Part shown: positions 57,980-58,435 of the stretch, piece after piece
How positions within the stretch are numbered: the first letter of the stretch is position 1
How the letters are laid out: each line of letters starts with the position of its first letter
Assembly (NCBI GenBank): GCA_028279755.1
Contig: JANQNB010000016.1
Location: 1-58,435 of the forward strand
Length of the DNA stretch: 58,435 nt
Source of the DNA: Candidatus Nanoarchaeia archaeon
Lineage (GTDB): Archaea; Nanobdellota; Nanobdellia; Woesearchaeales; UBA525
Direction of reading: 5' to 3'
Made by a program: the position numbers and the translations under genes
The notes under the pieces: generated by a model
The model's input: the letters and a program-made list of their open reading frames with translations, nothing else
What the model was told of the DNA's origin: nothing
The model's database searches: none

Positions 57980-58279
57980 TTAATTACAGCCAATGCTTTC
58001 CACTGATTTTTGATTAGTTTCTCTGTAATGCGTGGTTTTGGTACATTCGCAAGCCAGTGGAAATCCTGAACATTTGTAATAGGTTGGACTGTCTGACATT
58101 TGTAAACTGCGAGGTGTGAATTTGTATCCGAGACAAAAACATTCTTTTTCATCCCAAGAATATTCTGGGCCGGGATCTGGCATTCCACTACCTGTATGTC
58201 CTGCATCTTTCGGGAAAAAGATAACGATGGCCAGTAGCACAATAAGCACCCAAAACCACCATTCTCTTATTATTTTCAT
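57980..58279 (-). CDS. Cassette gene 3: small secreted/anchored Cys protein, 99 residues
   Basis: N-terminal TM/signal anchor (MKIIREWWFWVLIVLLAIVI) then an outside part with six Cys (CFCLG, KCSG, CEC and the final CN) and a Gly/Pro-rich linker, so a disulfide-rich secreted or anchored small protein. TATA (TAATTTTAAAAACT, 58301-58314) is about 28 bp before ATG 58279. Stop 19 bp before repeat C. Similar short secreted proteins are common cassette cargo; function unknown. Confidence 0.6.
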   Translation of the reverse strand: MKIIREWWFWVLIVLLAIVIFFPKDAGHTGSGMPDPGPEYSWDEKECFCLGYKFTPRSLQMSDSPTYYKCSGFPLACECTKTTHYRETNQKSVESIGCN

Positions 58280-58300
58280 TTTACCTTATCAAAGCACAGT

Positions 58301-58314
58301 AGTTTTTAAAATTA
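58301..58314 (-). promoter_or_regulatory. TATA inside cassette 3
   Basis: Minus-strand TAATTTTAAAAACT, about 28 bp before ATG 58279, between repeat A and the gene. Confidence 0.55.
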
Positions 58315-58327
58315 ATGTTCGAGTAAT

Positions 58328-58412
58328 ATTGCTGTTAACACCGGACTTTAACGCACATCACGCAGTGATGTGGGGCTAGAATTTCAATTCTACCGTTTAA
58401 AGTCCTGTTAAA
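58328..58412 (-). repeat. Palindromic repeat A (attC-like)
   Basis: Ends: ATTGCTGTTAACACCGGACT on the left, AAAGTCCTGTTAAA on the right; TTAACA/TGTTAA and GGACTTTAA/TTAAAGTCC pair with a CC bulge. Interior hairpins CACATCAC-GCA-GTGATGTG and TAGAATT-TC-AATTCTA. Only 23 bp remain to its right; by the pattern of the others a further gene should end just beyond the window. Confidence 0.7.
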
Positions 58413-58435
58413 GGCGCCGGAGAACTCCGCAGGAG

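Noticed and set aside
56493-58412. CRISPR array
   Set aside because: Four repeats are 500-830 bp apart with genes between them; CRISPR spacers are about 30-40 bp.
56493-58412. Simple rho-independent-type terminators shared by three genes
   Set aside because: Not excluded, but the ATTGC and TTAACACCGG ends are conserved beyond what a terminator needs and no poly-T tract follows the stems.
1-58435. tRNA or rRNA genes
   Set aside because: I scanned the spacers by eye for T-loop and acceptor patterns and found none; a tRNAscan run would settle it.

Overview
This window is a dense archaeal chromosome segment with about 54 protein genes and no rRNA, tRNA or CRISPR array that I could find. Archaeal markers are TBP, aIF2-beta, both subunits of family D DNA polymerase, Orc1/Cdc6, MCM, an RPA-like protein, a Hef-type helicase/nuclease, RNase P p30 and TATA boxes about 25-28 bp upstream of start codons (mostly leaderless mRNAs). 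The primase is a single-chain fusion of a PriS catalytic part and a PriL-type Fe-S domain, an arrangement known from Nanoarchaeum. With the many small Cys-rich surface proteins, this suggests a DPANN archaeon, perhaps of the Woesearchaeota/Pacearchaeota type; that placement is inference.

Layout. 1-8.7 kb: plus-strand operon of surface proteins, led by a giant 5'-truncated protein with twelve VGIGT-type repeats. 8.7-13.6 kb: minus-strand primase fusion with an AAA-type NTPase, an HTH protein, a histone-H1-like basic protein and a UbiB kinase. 13.7-17.2 kb: an unknown gene, HAD hydrolase, M24 peptidase, Toprim protein, GNAT. 17.3-25.2 kb: RND exporter with its COG1361-type partner, a Cys-repeat receptor-like membrane protein, Hef. 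25.3-31 kb: small membrane proteins, a degenerate site-2-protease-like protein, TraB-like protein, aIF2-beta, HAD. 31-37.3 kb: cdc6-DP1-DP2 replication operon reading away from a probable origin at 37.26-37.69 kb, which carries three ORB-like elements and a very AT-rich stretch. 37.7-43.1 kb: TrmB regulator, GNAT, a three-gene Fe-S/FAD operon, SpoIIM-family protein, acyltransferase. 43.1-47.3 kb: mcm and RPA-like operon with another ORB-like site upstream, TBP, zinc protein. 47.6-56.5 kb: a SAMP-type ubiquitin-like protein, a 1494-residue surface protein ending in a Hint autoprocessing domain, a TtuA/Ncs6-type tRNA thiolase, a PEP-utilizing-domain protein, a YjdF-like membrane protein, RNase P p30 and a 55-residue zinc/TM microprotein.

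Two features do not fit ordinary annotation. First, 56.5-58.4 kb is AT-richer and holds three unrelated minus-strand genes. Each has its own TATA box, and each is followed by a copy of a palindromic repeat with conserved ends and a variable interior. Repeat spacings are 832, 498 and 505 bp. This looks like an integron-type (attC-like) cassette array or a very similar gene-plus-palindrome system. It runs off the right edge of the window. Second, a family of structured elements at 25656-25761, 47785-47976 and 41179-41229 shares a variable outer stem closed around a conserved CTT bulge and GGC/GCC helix. The first two start just after a stop codon. Their outer stems differ in sequence but remain perfectly paired, which supports a real, undescribed structured element.

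The replication genes form a coherent set: the initiator beside its likely origin, the replicative polymerase in the same operon, the helicase with an SSB-like protein, and the primase. The SAMP protein and the TtuA-type thiolase probably act together in tRNA 2-thiolation.
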